From the NCBI GenBank assembly GCA_905221605.1, contig CAJNDS010002583.1, positions 295,001 through 352,913 on the forward strand: 57,913 nucleotides of DNA, written 5' to 3'. Both the position numbers and the translations under genes were made by a program. Position 1 is the first letter of the stretch; each line of letters opens with the position of its first letter. The notes beneath the pieces are model-generated. The model ran no database searches. It saw nothing but the letters and a program-made list of their open reading frames with translations, and was not told the DNA's origin. This DNA is from Symbiodinium natans. Taxonomy: Eukaryota; Sar; Dinophyceae; Suessiales; Symbiodiniaceae. Positions 32,230 through 46,100 of the stretch are shown in pieces.

Positions 32230-35200
32230 GGGCGCCTCCTTCACCGGAAAGGCCCTGGCCACCGCTTGGAGAGTACGGGCTTAAGGCCTTAAGGCTGTAA
32301 AAAATCACGTTTTAGGGTTTAGGGTTTAGGGTTTAGGGTTTAGGGTTTAGGGTTTAGGGGTTTAGGGTTTAGGGTTTAGGGTTTAGGGGTTTAGGGTTTA
32401 GGGTTTAGGGTTTAGGGGTGCTGCTCGAGCATTCTGGAACTTGAGGCAAGGGGCGCAGGCTTGTCTTCTAGAGCCTTAAGATTGACCTAGGAATAAAAAA
32501 GGGTGGCCCTTTTTTTGGTTTACAGGGGGTTTGGACTTAAACCCTGAGTCAAGGGAATAAGGGCCTTCTGCGGGTCCTCGTCTTTCATGCATTTACCCGC
32601 ATCCTTTCTGTCTGAGGGGCACAGGAGCGGAGAAGCAGGAGGAATACCCTATGGGTGAACCGAAGAAGGACGATGTGAATGGTGCCGGAGCGGAGCCGCG
32701 ACCGAAAGAGAAATTCAACCGTTCTCTGACCATCCCAGTTAGGGTTCCTAGCATGATTTAAGGTATATTCCTTAATTAAGGGGTTTAGGGTTTAGGGTTT
32801 AGGGTTTGGTTTTGGAGTCTCTGAGATCCTGATGCAAAAGAATGCCGTCTTAAATAGCCAGGTCGGCCCTTCTTGCACGCGGGCTTCGCAAAGCTGGCCG
32901 ATGACCTGAACGTGGCAGATGTCCGTCCTCTAGCACGCAAGCCCTTCTAGCTTATGAGAAACCACACAGGAAATTTTCCGGCATCCACTACTAAACCCTC
33001 AAAGGATCACCAGACCAAACAACCGAAACCCCTAAACTCCCTAAACTCCCCCTCAGCCCCCTCCCCTCCAGAAAAACAACTACACTCCCCCCAAGCGCCT
33101 CTAAACCCCTCTAAACCCCTCTAAACCCCTCTAAACCCCTCTAAACCCCGCTAAACCCCTCTAAACCCCTCTAAGCCCGTCTAAACCCCTCTGAACCCTA
33201 AACCCTAAACCCTAAACCCTAAACCCTAAACCCTAAACCCTAAACCCTAAACCTCGCGCAGTGTCCCCCGCCTCGATGGCCAGCGGCGCGCCGGCTTCGA
33301 TCTCTGCGGAGGACACCTCGGGGCCCAGCTCCCTGCTGCGCTTTCGCAGGCTCGTTGTTCGGGTTTTAGGGTTTTATGGGTTTAGGGTTTAGGGTTTAGG
33401 GTTTGGGGTTTGGGGTTTAGGGTTTAGGGTTTAGGGTTTAGGGTCGCCTTCGTGGTCTAGGGGCGTGTTTTGTGTTGTAAGTGCCATTTCAGGGCGTTTC
33501 GGAGTCTAGGGATCTTGTGTCTCGGGTTGTGCCGTTTACCTAGGTGTTCGGGGTTGCTGGTTCTGTGGCATGTGGGCGCTGGATATGGCCCCTTGTGGAG
33601 GTGGAGGTCGTGGGTCATCTTCCTCTTGCACAATGCTCCAGGACCCCATGATGCAAGGTGTGCGTGTGTCCGTACTGCTCGCAGCAAGCTGTGTACGGTT
33701 GGTTGAGGCGCGAGATCGACGGTGTTAGAGCAGTGAGAAAGCTCAATTTGCGCTTCGGGGCCGTCTTTGTTAAGTTCCGCACATAGCCGAAGGCGATGCT
33801 TTGCTGCGCAAGGTAGCCATACCTCGTCAGCGCATGTGTACTATCCAGGCCAGGGTGAAGAGAAGCGACGAGAATTTAGGGCCCGGGGTGGGGGCCCTAT
33901 GAAACTGCGGTTATCATTGGGTCCTTGGGATACTGTGCTTGGGCATCTTGGGAGTTAGGGTATTTTGGGGTACCCAAGACCGTGTACCATCTCAGGCTTG
34001 GGCCCACCGCTGGTTGTGAAGCCCACAACTTCTCCTGCACTTGAAGGTTCATGAGTTGCTAGTCGTAGTAGGGTTGTAAGTACTTTAACTACTATAAGCT
34101 TACCTTACTTATAACCCTACTTAAATACAAGCTACCCGCGAACCTTCAAGTATGGTGAATCATCGAGACCAACTCAGGATCTCGCACCCCTAAGCCTCAA
34201 CCCTCCGTGTGCCAAGGCTCCTGTGACAGAGTTGAAGATGGACTCGTTCCCGACGCAGTCAACACCTGCCGCATGATCAGCAATGGCGCAGAACATGGAG
34301 ATTCTGGGTATGCTTGGAGGTTCATGGGTGGCTGTAAGTGGGGTTATAAGTACCTTCATTCACGTTGTAATATACTAGTTACTAGAATGGCCCTTAAACC
34401 CCTCTGAACAATATTCCGAAACCATGGCCATCTTAAACCTAACATCAGAAATCATTACATATCCCACGGGCCTACCTAATATAGGTTACCTTGCTTATAA
34501 CCCTACTTATAACTACCCATGAACCTTCAAGTAGTCCCGATGCTCTACACCGGGGCCTTGCAGGCGCCACCGCGCTCCTAGGTCCCAAGCCCCAAGCCCG
34601 AAGCCCTAAACCCTAAACCCTAAACCCTAAATCCTAAACCCTAAACCCTAAACCCTAAACCCTAAGCCCTAAGCCCTAAACCCTGAGCCCTAAACCCGGC
34701 CTTCGGGGGTGGTGACGGCCAGGTGCACCAGCTTCCTCGCCTGACTTCAGCGCGACACTGCAGAGCACAAGGTGTAAAGGGGCGACTTGAAAAGGGTTTA
34801 GGGCTTAGGGCTTAGGGTTTAGGGTTTAGGGTTTAGGGCTTAAGGTTTAGGGTTTAGGGTGCTTCGGAACTGGGGACCCTCCACTGGCTCTTCTTGCACA
34901 ACTGCACAAGCTCATGGCTGGCTGCTATGATGACGGTGATGATAACGAGAACAACAATGATCCACACTTGGCGTGTGCGAACTTGTTATTATCGCTGCCA
35001 TGGCTGTCGGTCCACACATTTGCCAGCACATCACGGTAACTGGGTCGTTCTCGCTCTAGCTTGCTAGTGGCGCACACTCCACTCCAGTCAGGGCTCTGCA
35101 CGCTGCGTGTCGTACATGTCCAAGGCTTGTTTACAGCGCGCTGCGCTTTCGCGAACTTGCTCACGAAGGATCGCACGGGCTGGACTTCTGCCGCAACACT

Positions 35201-38200
35201 GGCATCAAGGGATCGGCATCGATGTACTGCGCCAGTTCTGCACACTCGCCTCTTGAGCACCCTTCTGTCGGCATAGGCAGGGCGTCGGGGTGCAGGTCAC
35301 GTCAACCCTCGTTGTGGTTCGGATAGCGCCCCAATTTCTGGACCTATGCTGCCACCGGTGGGCACCAGAACCATAAATTCGCGGGCTCCATACCCAGATT
35401 TGAGAGTGTGCCTTCCGTGAGACAGGGCACGGAGTGGCTGGTGGGTGCATTGGCTGAGGCCCAGCTGCTGCACAGCTCTTGTAAGTTCAGACGGCCCGCC
35501 TCAAGTAACACAGGTAGAATATCGAGAGGAAGCCTCTTCTCCCAAGATGCAGCTCCTGGATCTAGAGGCTCAGCACGGCCGGCTTCCAGATGGGAGTGAG
35601 GTAGGCTCCGAGACTCAGTTGCATCGATGGTCGCGTAGCCTGCCCACGTCACCAGCAGCATGCCAGGCGACTCATCCGGCCGGAAGGTGCCCTCTGCAAT
35701 TGAGTGGCGCCGCCTCCTCTGACGGGTTTCCCCATCGTTGACACTCAACCTTTGCTTCGCTAGGATGCGACCATCCTGGAGAAGAAGCACGTGCCATGAC
35801 ATCGTGCGCTCGCAGGGCCCCCATACGTAGCTGCCGTCTGTGTATGATACCCGGAAGGAAAGGCATCCCTCCTCCTCTTTTTCTGGGCCCCCAGGAGGAA
35901 GTTTCAGGGCACCTGCATGGGCAAGGTTTCTCAGAAGGTGCTCTGAGAGACCTTCGCGAAGGTTGCAGCGCACCCGAACCAGTGTGAGGGTGACGCAGTC
36001 CTCTCCGTCCTTGGGCTGGATCTCACCTACGATGGCTTGGCCATCCAGCACAAGCTGGTCAAGGTTGGCGCAGCTTAGCCTCCGCAAGAGCTCTGCAGAA
36101 GTAGGCGTGGGCACATCTTCGCAGAGAAGGCTCTGCCCACTAAGATCGAGCACGTGTACGACCACCATCCCAGGGTGCCACGGAGCCGATCACTGATCAT
36201 GGGTTTCCCTACGACCCCCCTCTATACCACCCCTCTAGGAACCTGGGGGGGGGGTTAGTATAGAGGGAGGTAGTAGGGGAACCCATGAACTGAGTCTTGC
36301 AACGCATGGAAGGCAAACTGCATGAGCTGGTGCACACTGGTGGGGAGGGGGTGCTTTGTGTTTCTGTCCTCTCATGGATACCTTTGTCCAATACGCCTTC
36401 CTTATGGCCGTGTGTCGACAGACTTGCTGGATGATGCACTGATGCATCGTTTACGACATTCTCGCATGTGCCATTCTGCTTGCACCCGTGAGATACATGA
36501 ACAAAAAACCGGGAGTGCCAAACTTTTCAACCGAAGCCACCTGTTGACGAACCAAAGCAACCGGACTAGAAAAGCTAAACAATGCTATAAACAATGCTAA
36601 ACAACCCGCAAAAAACTCTTAAACCCGAGCCTTCTTCCTCCCCTGAGGGCTGAGCGGGCTCAGGGCTCGCAGCCAGGGCGTCTCTACCGATGAAGTCCTT
36701 CCTGGCAAGTCGGTCTTCTTCAGGGTTTAGGGTTTAGGCATTAGGGTTTAGGGATTCGGGATCAGGGGTGTGAGGCCACATGCCGTTTGCAACCGCAGCG
36801 GCAGCACCACGGCGGCAGCAGCCGGTAATCAGGAAGCAACCCAGCGACAGTTCTGAAATCTTGGCAGCTTCTACTTCAGCGAATCCCTGACAACAGAACT
36901 CACGGCAGAACTTAGACTTGACTAACCTACGCTCATGGGAAGCTGCGCCGGCATCACTCCATGCGCAAAAACTTTCCACCTTGGCCAAGCATGGATTCTG
37001 GCGACTCGGGAGGGTGAGCTTTCGACTACGTTCCGCCAGTGAAGGTTTCTACAGCCCAGGGTTTTTCGAAGACGAAATCCCCTCAGAAATCTTGTCGAAG
37101 TCGTGACCATCCAGTGACCTGTCTCCGAGGATGAAAGTGCTCGAGTAGTCCGGCTCGACCGGAGACCTATACCCCAAGCTCCGTGGGGCTTGAACTATTC
37201 GCGGGGTCAGGGCCTGTGGGGCTGACGTCTGGGCATTTAAGCGATGGTGTGCCCCAAGGTTCTGATAGCCCTGGGCAAGGTTGAAGAGTGCTGGTAGAAA
37301 ATCAGATGCGTGGCTCCAGTCCAGAGGTCTGGAACTACGTACACCCCCAAACCCGAAGCTCAAACCCTAAACCTCAAACCCTAAACCCTAACCCCTAAAT
37401 TGAAATCCCCTGAACCTCCCCTCTCTCCCCCCCTAAACCCTAAACCCTAAACCCTAAACCCTAAACCCTAAACCCTAAACCCCCCATCCCCATCCCCCCC
37501 CCCCCACCCCCCGTCCTGAAACTCTGCATGTGGCCGGGCGGCTGATACCCGCTTCCAGGGCCTGGTGGTCCCGGGTCATGTCCTGGTTTAGGGTTTAGGG
37601 TTTAGGGTTTAGGGTTTAGGGTTTAGGGTTTAGGGTTTAGGGTTTAGGGTTTAGGGTTTAGGGTTTAGGGTTTAGGGTTTAGGGTTTAGGGTCTATGGCA
37701 GGGTCTCCGGCATTCTGTTGGGTTGGGGATCTTGAGGGCGAGGCATTGAGGATCTTGTAATCTTCCAGACATGGAGGGGGGGTTTGGCTCGGTTGAAGAT
37801 CCCCTTCAAGTTTGTTTTTACGTCACGACAAGGTCTACTACTTGGTCAGTTAGAACAAACCGACCACGCAATGGAAGCCCTGTGTTTCCTGACAACTGTA
37901 GGGTTTAGGGTTTAGGGTTTGGGGTTTGGGGTTTGCGCTTTGCGGTTTAGGGCTTAAGGGTTAGGTTTTAAGGGTTTAGGGTTTCAAGACCCCGCTCTCA
38001 TCTTGCCCAGGCGGCGGAACCGAAGGCCTTGAAGCCTTTCTCAAGGCCTCGTTCCACCAGGATGCTGGCACAAGGGTTTTCATGGTTCAAACTACCTTAA
38101 GTTATGGTAGTACCAGGTATATGACCCCAATTTCAGGGTGCGTTTGGTCCCCAAAATCTGGCGTGTAGCTCGCTTACTTGGAGGTTCAGGGGATTTCAGT

Positions 38201-40137
38201 TTAGGGTTTAGGGTTGAGGGTTTGGGGTTTAGGGTTCAGGGCTTACTTGGAGGTTCATTGGTAGCTATAAGTAGGGTTATAAGTACCTGAATTCAGGTTA
38301 TAGTATAGGCTACCTTACTTATAATCCTACTTGTGGGTGGTTGGAAGTAGGGCTACAAGTGCCTTGATTCATACCTTACTTATAACCCTACTTATAACTA
38401 CCCATGAACCTTCAAGTAGGCGGAGTAGAAGGGGGGGAAAAGTGGAGGGGGGGAGAGCGGGGGGGGAGGGTGCCCAGAGGGGAGGCGGTTGAGGAGGTTA
38501 TGGGGGTTCAGTAAGTTCTTTGAGGCTTTAGGTCGGTGAAGATAGAAAAAGAAATCGTTTCGGTGCTTGCTTGCCATAAGTTTCGGGGGGTGAGCTTCTG
38601 CAATAAAAGGGCCTGGATTCCTGGACTGGTTGAGCAGGTGCAGGTGCTTGTGCTTTGCTTTGAAGGCCTACTCCTGAGTCTGCCAAGCCTTCCTGAGGCT
38701 CCAACTATACCTGCGCTCCTCTGACCCCACATCCCTGCATAACTGCTACATGTTGTTGAGCACAGCTCATCTCTACTCTTCGACACCCCTACGCCCTAAA
38801 ACCCCAAACCCCTGTAAAAAAACCTTTCAAACCCTTCAAGCCCTTAAAACCCTTACAAAACCCTCAGAACCCTTTCAGCCCTAAAACCCCAAAACGCCCA
38901 AACCCCTAAACCCTAAACCCTAAACCCTAAACCCTAAACCCTAAACCCTAAACCCTAAACCCTAAACCCTAAACCCTAAACCCTAAAACAAACAGGCCAA
39001 CAGGAGGCCAACAAGCAGCTGCAACCTCTCCCGGGGCCGCGGCGGAAGGAGCCCATGGCGTATCCGCCCCAGTCCTACATAGGGTTTAGGGTTTAGGGTT
39101 TAGGGTTTAGGGTTTAGGGCTTAGGGCTTAGGGCTTAGGGTTTCATGGGCAGCAAAGCGGGAAGTAAGGCTATAAGGTAGCCTAATGGTTCTAACGGTTA
39201 TAATACCAGGTTACCATACTGATAGCCATGTGACCCTACTTGTAACTACTCATGAACCTTCAAGTAGAGGGGTATAGGGTTAGAGGGCTTGGTTCTGGGC
39301 TCATGGGTTTTATAGGGTTTATTAGGGTTTAGGATGAATGGAGGGTGCAACGTCCAGGGTTTCGGCTTTGTGGGTTTTTGGGTGGAGACATCAACAGCTG
39401 AGGGTTTTGGGTTCAGCTGAGGTTTCAGCTCCCGCAGGGCCACAAGAATCTCCCATATGCCCACCGGAACCCTAATCCTAAACCCTAAAATCCCACGTTG
39501 AAAGCCCAAACCTCAAAAACCTTAACCCCTCAACCCTAAACCTTCAACCCTAGCCTGAACTCCTATGCCTCACTGGGAGCCTATTTGGAAGATCGCGAGC
39601 CTTCGGAAGTTATTGAATCGAGTTAGTAGTGATTAAGTAGGATAGCCCCAACTAGGGTCCTACTTAGAAGCCTGTTTCATACCTACTTGCTACGTTCCCC
39701 GATCCTCTCCCTAAACCCTAAACCCCGCGATCCTCTCCCTTAAACCCTAAACCCAGCAACTCGAAACCCTGCAGGCCTAAACCCTAAACCCTAAACCCTA
39801 ACCCTAAACCCTAAACCCTAAACCCTAAACCCTAAACCTTCAACCCTAAACCCTAAACCCTAATGCACCCCAATCACCCTGCTGCCGCAGGCGCGTTCAG
39901 TCGCGGCTCCGCGGCCTTCAGGGCGCGGTACCTCGGCTTTAGAGCAAGCATACACGAATGTGTAGAAAAAAGAGAGAGATTTTATGTATGTACATACATA
40001 CATGTAAATGTTGTACGCAGATAGGGTTTAGCAGCGCGAGAGAGAGAGAGAGAGAGAGAGAGTGAGTGAGTGAGTGAGTGAGTGAGTGAGAGAGAGAGTG
40101 CGAGTGCGAGTGCGAGTGCGAGTGCGAGTGCGAGTGC

Positions 40138-40176
<39 letters not shown>

Positions 40177-43100
40177 GGAGAGTGAGAGTCTCCAAAGGGC
40201 CCCAAGTAAGGCCATGAACCCCCAACGATGCCTCGGGGTGTTCATCTGGTAGATGACATACTGTTGAACCCAAGCCCCCAAGCCTTCGCCCCCGAAGCAG
40301 AAGCTAAGCACTAAAACCCCAAAGCCTTAAAAAGCACCCTAAACCCTGAATCCGCCAAGCCCAGGCACAGCGGGGCGACGTCGCCCGTGGCCGGGTGGAG
40401 CTCCCAACCTAACAGCGGCCATTTCTGGGCTGAGGATTTTGGAAGTTTCGGATTTTAAAGTGTTCAGAGGCGCACAGCGCGTTTAGGGCTTCAGGGTTTT
40501 AGAGGTTTAGGGGATGTGGGGTATAGATGCTTAGGGCTAAAGCTTGAAGGTGTAGAACGTTAGGCCTCTTACTTGGGGCTGCTGGGGCTCCCCAGAAGGC
40601 AAAGTCCCACCAAGCTCCTCCTTTCGCAGTGTCCTCAACCTGACTGCCCCAAGCTCTACAGCCCCTAAACCCTAAACCCTAAACCCTAAAGCCCTAAACC
40701 CTAAACCATAAACACCGAGAGCCTAGAGCCCCCAACCCCCTGCAGACCTAAAACAAGAGGCCCTCAACCCCTAGACTCAGCCCTAAACCCCCAAGGTCGG
40801 CGAATCACACCCTAAACCCCTGAACCCCCAAACCCTAAATCCCTGAACCCCCAAACCCTAAACCCTAAACCCCCCAACCCTAAACCCTAAACCCTAAACC
40901 CCCAAACCCTAAACCCGGTACCCCCCTAAACCCCTCCAGCCAGCCGTGGTCCCGCACCCAGCTCACCGGTGAAGCTGACGCGCAGGGCCCGGCCTGGGTT
41001 ACAAAAGGCCATCGAGGTCGGGGCGAGCAAGAACCCCCCTCAAGTCCAGTAGGGTTCAGGGTTTAGGGTTTAGGGTTTAGGGTTTAGGGTCTAGGGTTTA
41101 GGGTTTAGGGTTTAGGGTTTAGGGTGTAGGGTTTAGGGTGTATAATAGGGTTTGAAGATTCTCAAGGAGGTCCCTAAGGCCCCAGGCAAGGAGAAATCGC
41201 TAGATTACACAATCTTCGGCTATTCAGGTCCCCAGGCGCTGTCGTTCTAACATCTTGGGGTGAAGCGGGGGGGGGGGGGTCATACTGAGTATCCCTGGAT
41301 TTGTATGTAGGCTTCCAAGGAACCCTTCACCCTAAACCCGGCTTGCGGTTCAGCATTTAAGGGGATGGCCCTTGAAGTTTTTGGGCTTCTGCTGGTGCTG
41401 GGGTTCTGACAAGGGATGCCCGCGAGCTCCACCTGCTTCCAGGCGTAGAACTTGAAGTTGTCCTTCGACAACTCGGCAACTTATAGGGTCCTTGGGGGTT
41501 GGGGTTTAGGGATTTAGGGTTTAGGGTTTAGGGTTTAGGGTTGAGGGTTTAGGATTTCGGGTGCAGAGAACTCTTCGGGTTTTTTGTCGTGTCTGGGGCC
41601 CGCGTGGAGCCTTTTCAGGGGGTAGGGAGCCTTGAGCCGCGGATCTGAAACCGCAAGCCTGAAACCCTAAATTCAAAATACATCCAGGTCCGAAAAATCT
41701 TTTATCGGAGAAAGTCTCGTAGGGTCTTTAAATAAGGAATATTCCCTGCATCATAGTGGGATCCCTGATAAGAACTTAGCGGAGTCTTGGCCTTTGGGGC
41801 TGCACACACTTCGGAAAGCTGTTCGGGTGCGGGGTTATGGGGTTTATAGGCCTTGTGCGGGTTGAATTATTGGGTCCTTGGGTTTAATTTAATGGGTTCA
41901 TTTAGTTTATGGGGCTTATAGGGTTTGTTTGGTTTTTGGGTTCGGGTTGATGTCGAGTCCTCCAAGCTGTAGAGCACAAAACTGGCACCGCGTGGAAGAT
42001 GTGCGGCGTTAGACCCCCCAAAGCCCTACAAAGCCTAAGACCCGCAAGCTCCCGAGTCATGCCTGAAAACACCATGTACCCCCCCCCCCCTCTCTTCCTC
42101 GAACAATCAACCCGAAACCAAAACCCTACACCACAACCCTTGGGAGCAGGCCCTAAATCCCAAAACCCCAAACCCTAAACCCCTACACCCTAAACCCCAA
42201 CCCCCAGACCCCACACCCCAAACCCTACACCCTAAACACGAAACCCCAAACCCCAAACCCTAAACCCTGAACCCTAAACCGTAAACCCTGAATCCCAAAC
42301 CCCAAACCCTAAACCTCAGACCGTACACCCTGAATGAACCCTAAACCGTAAACCCTGAACCCAAACCCCACCCCAAACCCTAAACCCTGAACCCTGAACC
42401 CCAAACCCCAAAACCGAAACCCGAACTACCTTAAACTCTACACCCTGAACCCTGCCCTAAACCCTGAACCCCAAACCCTAAACCCTAAACCCTGAACCCT
42501 AAACCCCAAACCCCAAACCCTAAACCCTAAACCCTACACCCTAAACCCTAAACCCTAAACCCTAAACCCTAAACCTGTGGTCCTTGGACCAGTTCGCCTC
42601 GTCGCCGTCCAGCTGCGCCAGGACTCGGCGGCTTTCGGGGCCGGAGACCATGAGCCTTGGGTTTAGGGTTTAGGGTTTTTGGGTTTAGGGTTTAGGGTTT
42701 AGGGTTTGGGGTTTAGGGTTTAGGGTTTGGGGTTTAGGGTTTGGGGGTTTAGGGTTTGGGGTTTGGGGTTTGGGGTTTAGGGCTTGGTCAAGAGCCTGCT
42801 TACCGCGGCCCCCCCCTAATTTTTTGGGCCCCGGAACGTGCCGAATTCGGCGGTAACATTCTCGATCTCCACGCCCTCGGCCGGCTTGTTCATATGCAGC
42901 CAGCGCCAGTCAAAGAGCTCCTGCCGTCATGCGATTCAGGATTTGCGGGTTGAGGCTTTTGGGTTCAGCCTTAAAATCCTATGAAGGATCCCACTACAAG
43001 TTCGGGAATGTTCCTTATATATTTCGGGGGAATGAAGCAGATCTGCTAGAAGCCCTGAAGCCAATGCCGCTGACAAACCCGAAAGCCTAAACCCTAAACC

Positions 43101-46100
43101 CTGAACCCTGAACCCTAAACCCTAAACCCTAAACCCTAAATCCTAAAGCCTAGGGGCTCCTGCTCGGGGTAGCTGACCACGTAGAACTTGTCCTCCGCCA
43201 GCCGCACCAGCATGACTTCGCTGCTGATCTTGCCCTCAGGGTTGCGGGTTCAGGGGTTTAGGGGTTCTGGGGTTCAGGGGTTTAGGGGTTTAGGGGTTTA
43301 GGGTTTAGGGTTTAAGGGTTCGGGGCTTGGAGTTTATAGGGGCCTGACAAGCCAAGAGACAGCGGCGACTGTACAAATGATGCTGAGAAAAGTGGAGCAA
43401 CCTAGCTATCGGTGTACTTTGCTGGATTTCTGAGGGAACCGAAGCCTAGAAAGGGAATAACCGTCCACTGCGGGTCATCAGTGTCTAGTATGGCCCTTAG
43501 GACCATCTGAAAAATGTTCTTAAATATTATTCTCTTAAACCCAATAAGGGAAAATATAAAATGTCCCAAGGGCCTACCTAGGCGTAACAAGAGCAAGGAT
43601 AAACACTTCGGGCTTTGGGGATGGCCACCTGCGGCGTCAGGAAGTACGAGAGGGCGCAGCGGCCCACTTTAGGCAGCCTCCGAGAAAGGCCCCCGAGGCT
43701 TGCAGCTGCTTGTGTGGGGAACCAGAGGCTGTTCAGACTTCATAGACAAGCTTGGTGAGCCGCTTTAGTGGCAGTTCCAGAGGTATTCACAGGCCGTGGT
43801 CTTGAAAGAATGGTGGCTGCGATGACCTGATTGGGGCTTGGGGTCTAGGATGTGCTGCAAGGCCGGATGAGGCGACCACAACTACAGCGAGCAAGAGGTC
43901 CTCAACCTATTTCCAAAAGAGTTCTATCCCCACTTGAAGTGGCCCGAGATCAACACACAGGTGTAGGCCCTTAATGAAAGCCTAGCCCTCCAACCCCGAA
44001 CAAAACCTCGCAATCCCCAAAAACCGGCACAACTCAGCCCTGAATCACCGAACCCCCAAACACCAAGTCTTCAGCCTGAACCCTGAGTTCCCATGCTCTC
44101 ACGGCACCTGTTCGGCACCAGCCGGTCCAAAAAAGCCTCTGCGCCAGGCCCCGAGACGTGGTACTTGGCAAAAGGCCAGTAGCCTGGGCATGTTGGGTCA
44201 TTTGAAGGCGTAGGGGCCTATCATATACCGTATTATTTTGCCTTTAATCTACTTTTCATACGCTACAATTTCCCATTAATATACTGTCCGAAAGTTTTCC
44301 TTTGAGCTGCTCCCGTTAATATACTACAATATGTTATGAGTTTGCGCAAAAATGAAAACAAGCTAAAAATGCAACAATATGCCATAAGATGCTACAAATA
44401 AGGGCTTGAGGATTGGAGGTTCGGAGGGGCTTTTCAGGGCTTCGGGCAGATTGCTGTCAGGGTAGGGTTTAGGGTTTAGGGATTAGGGTTTAGGGTTTAG
44501 GGTTTAGGGTTTAGGGTTTAGGGTTTAGGGTTTAGGGTTTAGGGTTTAGGGTTTAGGGTTTAGGGTTTAGGGTTTAGGGTTTAGGGGGTTTAGGGTTTAG
44601 GGTTTAGGGTTTAGGGTTTAGGGTTTAGGGTTTAGGGTTTGGGGTTTGGGGTTTAGGGTTTAGGGTTTAGGGTTTAGGTCCCCAAAACTCCAGCAAGCAG
44701 CAAATGCCACCGAAGCCTGCCATCTCGCGGCACTCCTTCTCGACCAGATCCTGTTGCACTCCCGGGGGCACCAAAGGCTTTCGCGGTTGGGGTGTAGGGT
44801 TTAGGGTTTAGGGTTTAGGGTTTAGGGTTTAGGGTTTAGGGTTTAGGGTTTAGGGTTTAGGGTGTATACTTGGAGGTTCATGGAAAGGTAGAAGTAGGTT
44901 TATAAACACCTAGCTTATAATAAAGGGTATCTTGCTTGTAAAACCCTACTTGTAGGCGCCCATGAACCTTCAAGTAGGCTTTACGATTTTAGGGTTAGGC
45001 TGTGAGCAGTCTGCCTTGGAATGGAGGCTTCAAAGACGGATCGCACGTCCCTGCCTTTCTCAAGGGCTACGACGTGACCTAAACCTTCAAACCCAAACCC
45101 TTTTCAGGCTCAACCTACTCCTGCAGAAAGAAGAAACCAGAAAGGACAAACGAAATGAAACCCGCAATCCCCGAAAACGGTAGGCCCTGAACCCGTGCAA
45201 ATAAACCCTAAACCCTAATCTCAACGACCACCCCAGACATGCAACCCTAGAGCCCCCAAATGTCCTGGAAGCCCTAAAGCAAGCCCAATAAACTCCCAAC
45301 GAAGATCAAAAAAGAGTTTAAGGCTTAGGGTTTGGGAAACTGCTGCAGCCGCTACCAGTATCTGGACTTAGGGTCCAGGTTACCGGGTTTAGGGTTTAGG
45401 GTTTAGGGGTTTAGGGTTTAGGGTTCCTATTTATGACTACCCATGAATCTTCAAGTAGGGTCCTTGTAGGCCGGCCGTCGGAAGGAGCCCCGGGAGTTGC
45501 CATGCTGCTCGCCTTGAGGGGTCCAAGCAATCGGACTTGATGGGTTTAGGGTTTAGGGTTTAGGGTTTAGGGTTTAGGGTTTAGGGTTTAGGGTTTAGGG
45601 ATTTCCCCCCCAAATCCGCAGCCCGATACCTCAGATCCACCTCTCAAACAGACAACACCCGAGCTTTACCTTCCACCGGATTACTTAAACACCTCAACCC
45701 CTAAACACCTCAACCCCTAAACCCTAAACCCTAAACCCTAAACCCTAAACCCTAAACCCTAAGCCCGCGAAAATGCTCTCGCCCAGGCCTTGAGAGGCCG
45801 GGTCGAAGTAGTTGGCGCACTCCCATCCTGCGCTGCTTTTTTAAAAGAGGCAGCGAAATAGGGTGGGCAGGCTGAGGGGGTTTAGGGTTTAGGGTTTAGA
45901 GTTTAGGGTTTAGGGTTTAGGGTTTAGGGTGTAGGGTTTCAGGTTTAGGGGTGTAGGGGCTCAGGGTTTCTAAGGGCGGAAAGGGGTTGATGGAAAAAGG
46001 GTGTGGGGGCACAGGGATTTCTGGTGGTTTCTAGGCTTAGGGTTGCAGCCGAAAGCATCCGGTCCGTTGTGGAAGCCGAACTGACAGCCCTGGGACTTCA

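Noticed and set aside
39939-40311. Ser-His, Ser-Leu and Arg-Thr rich frames
   Set aside because: Products of a GAGT-type microsatellite inside a DMGDH intron.
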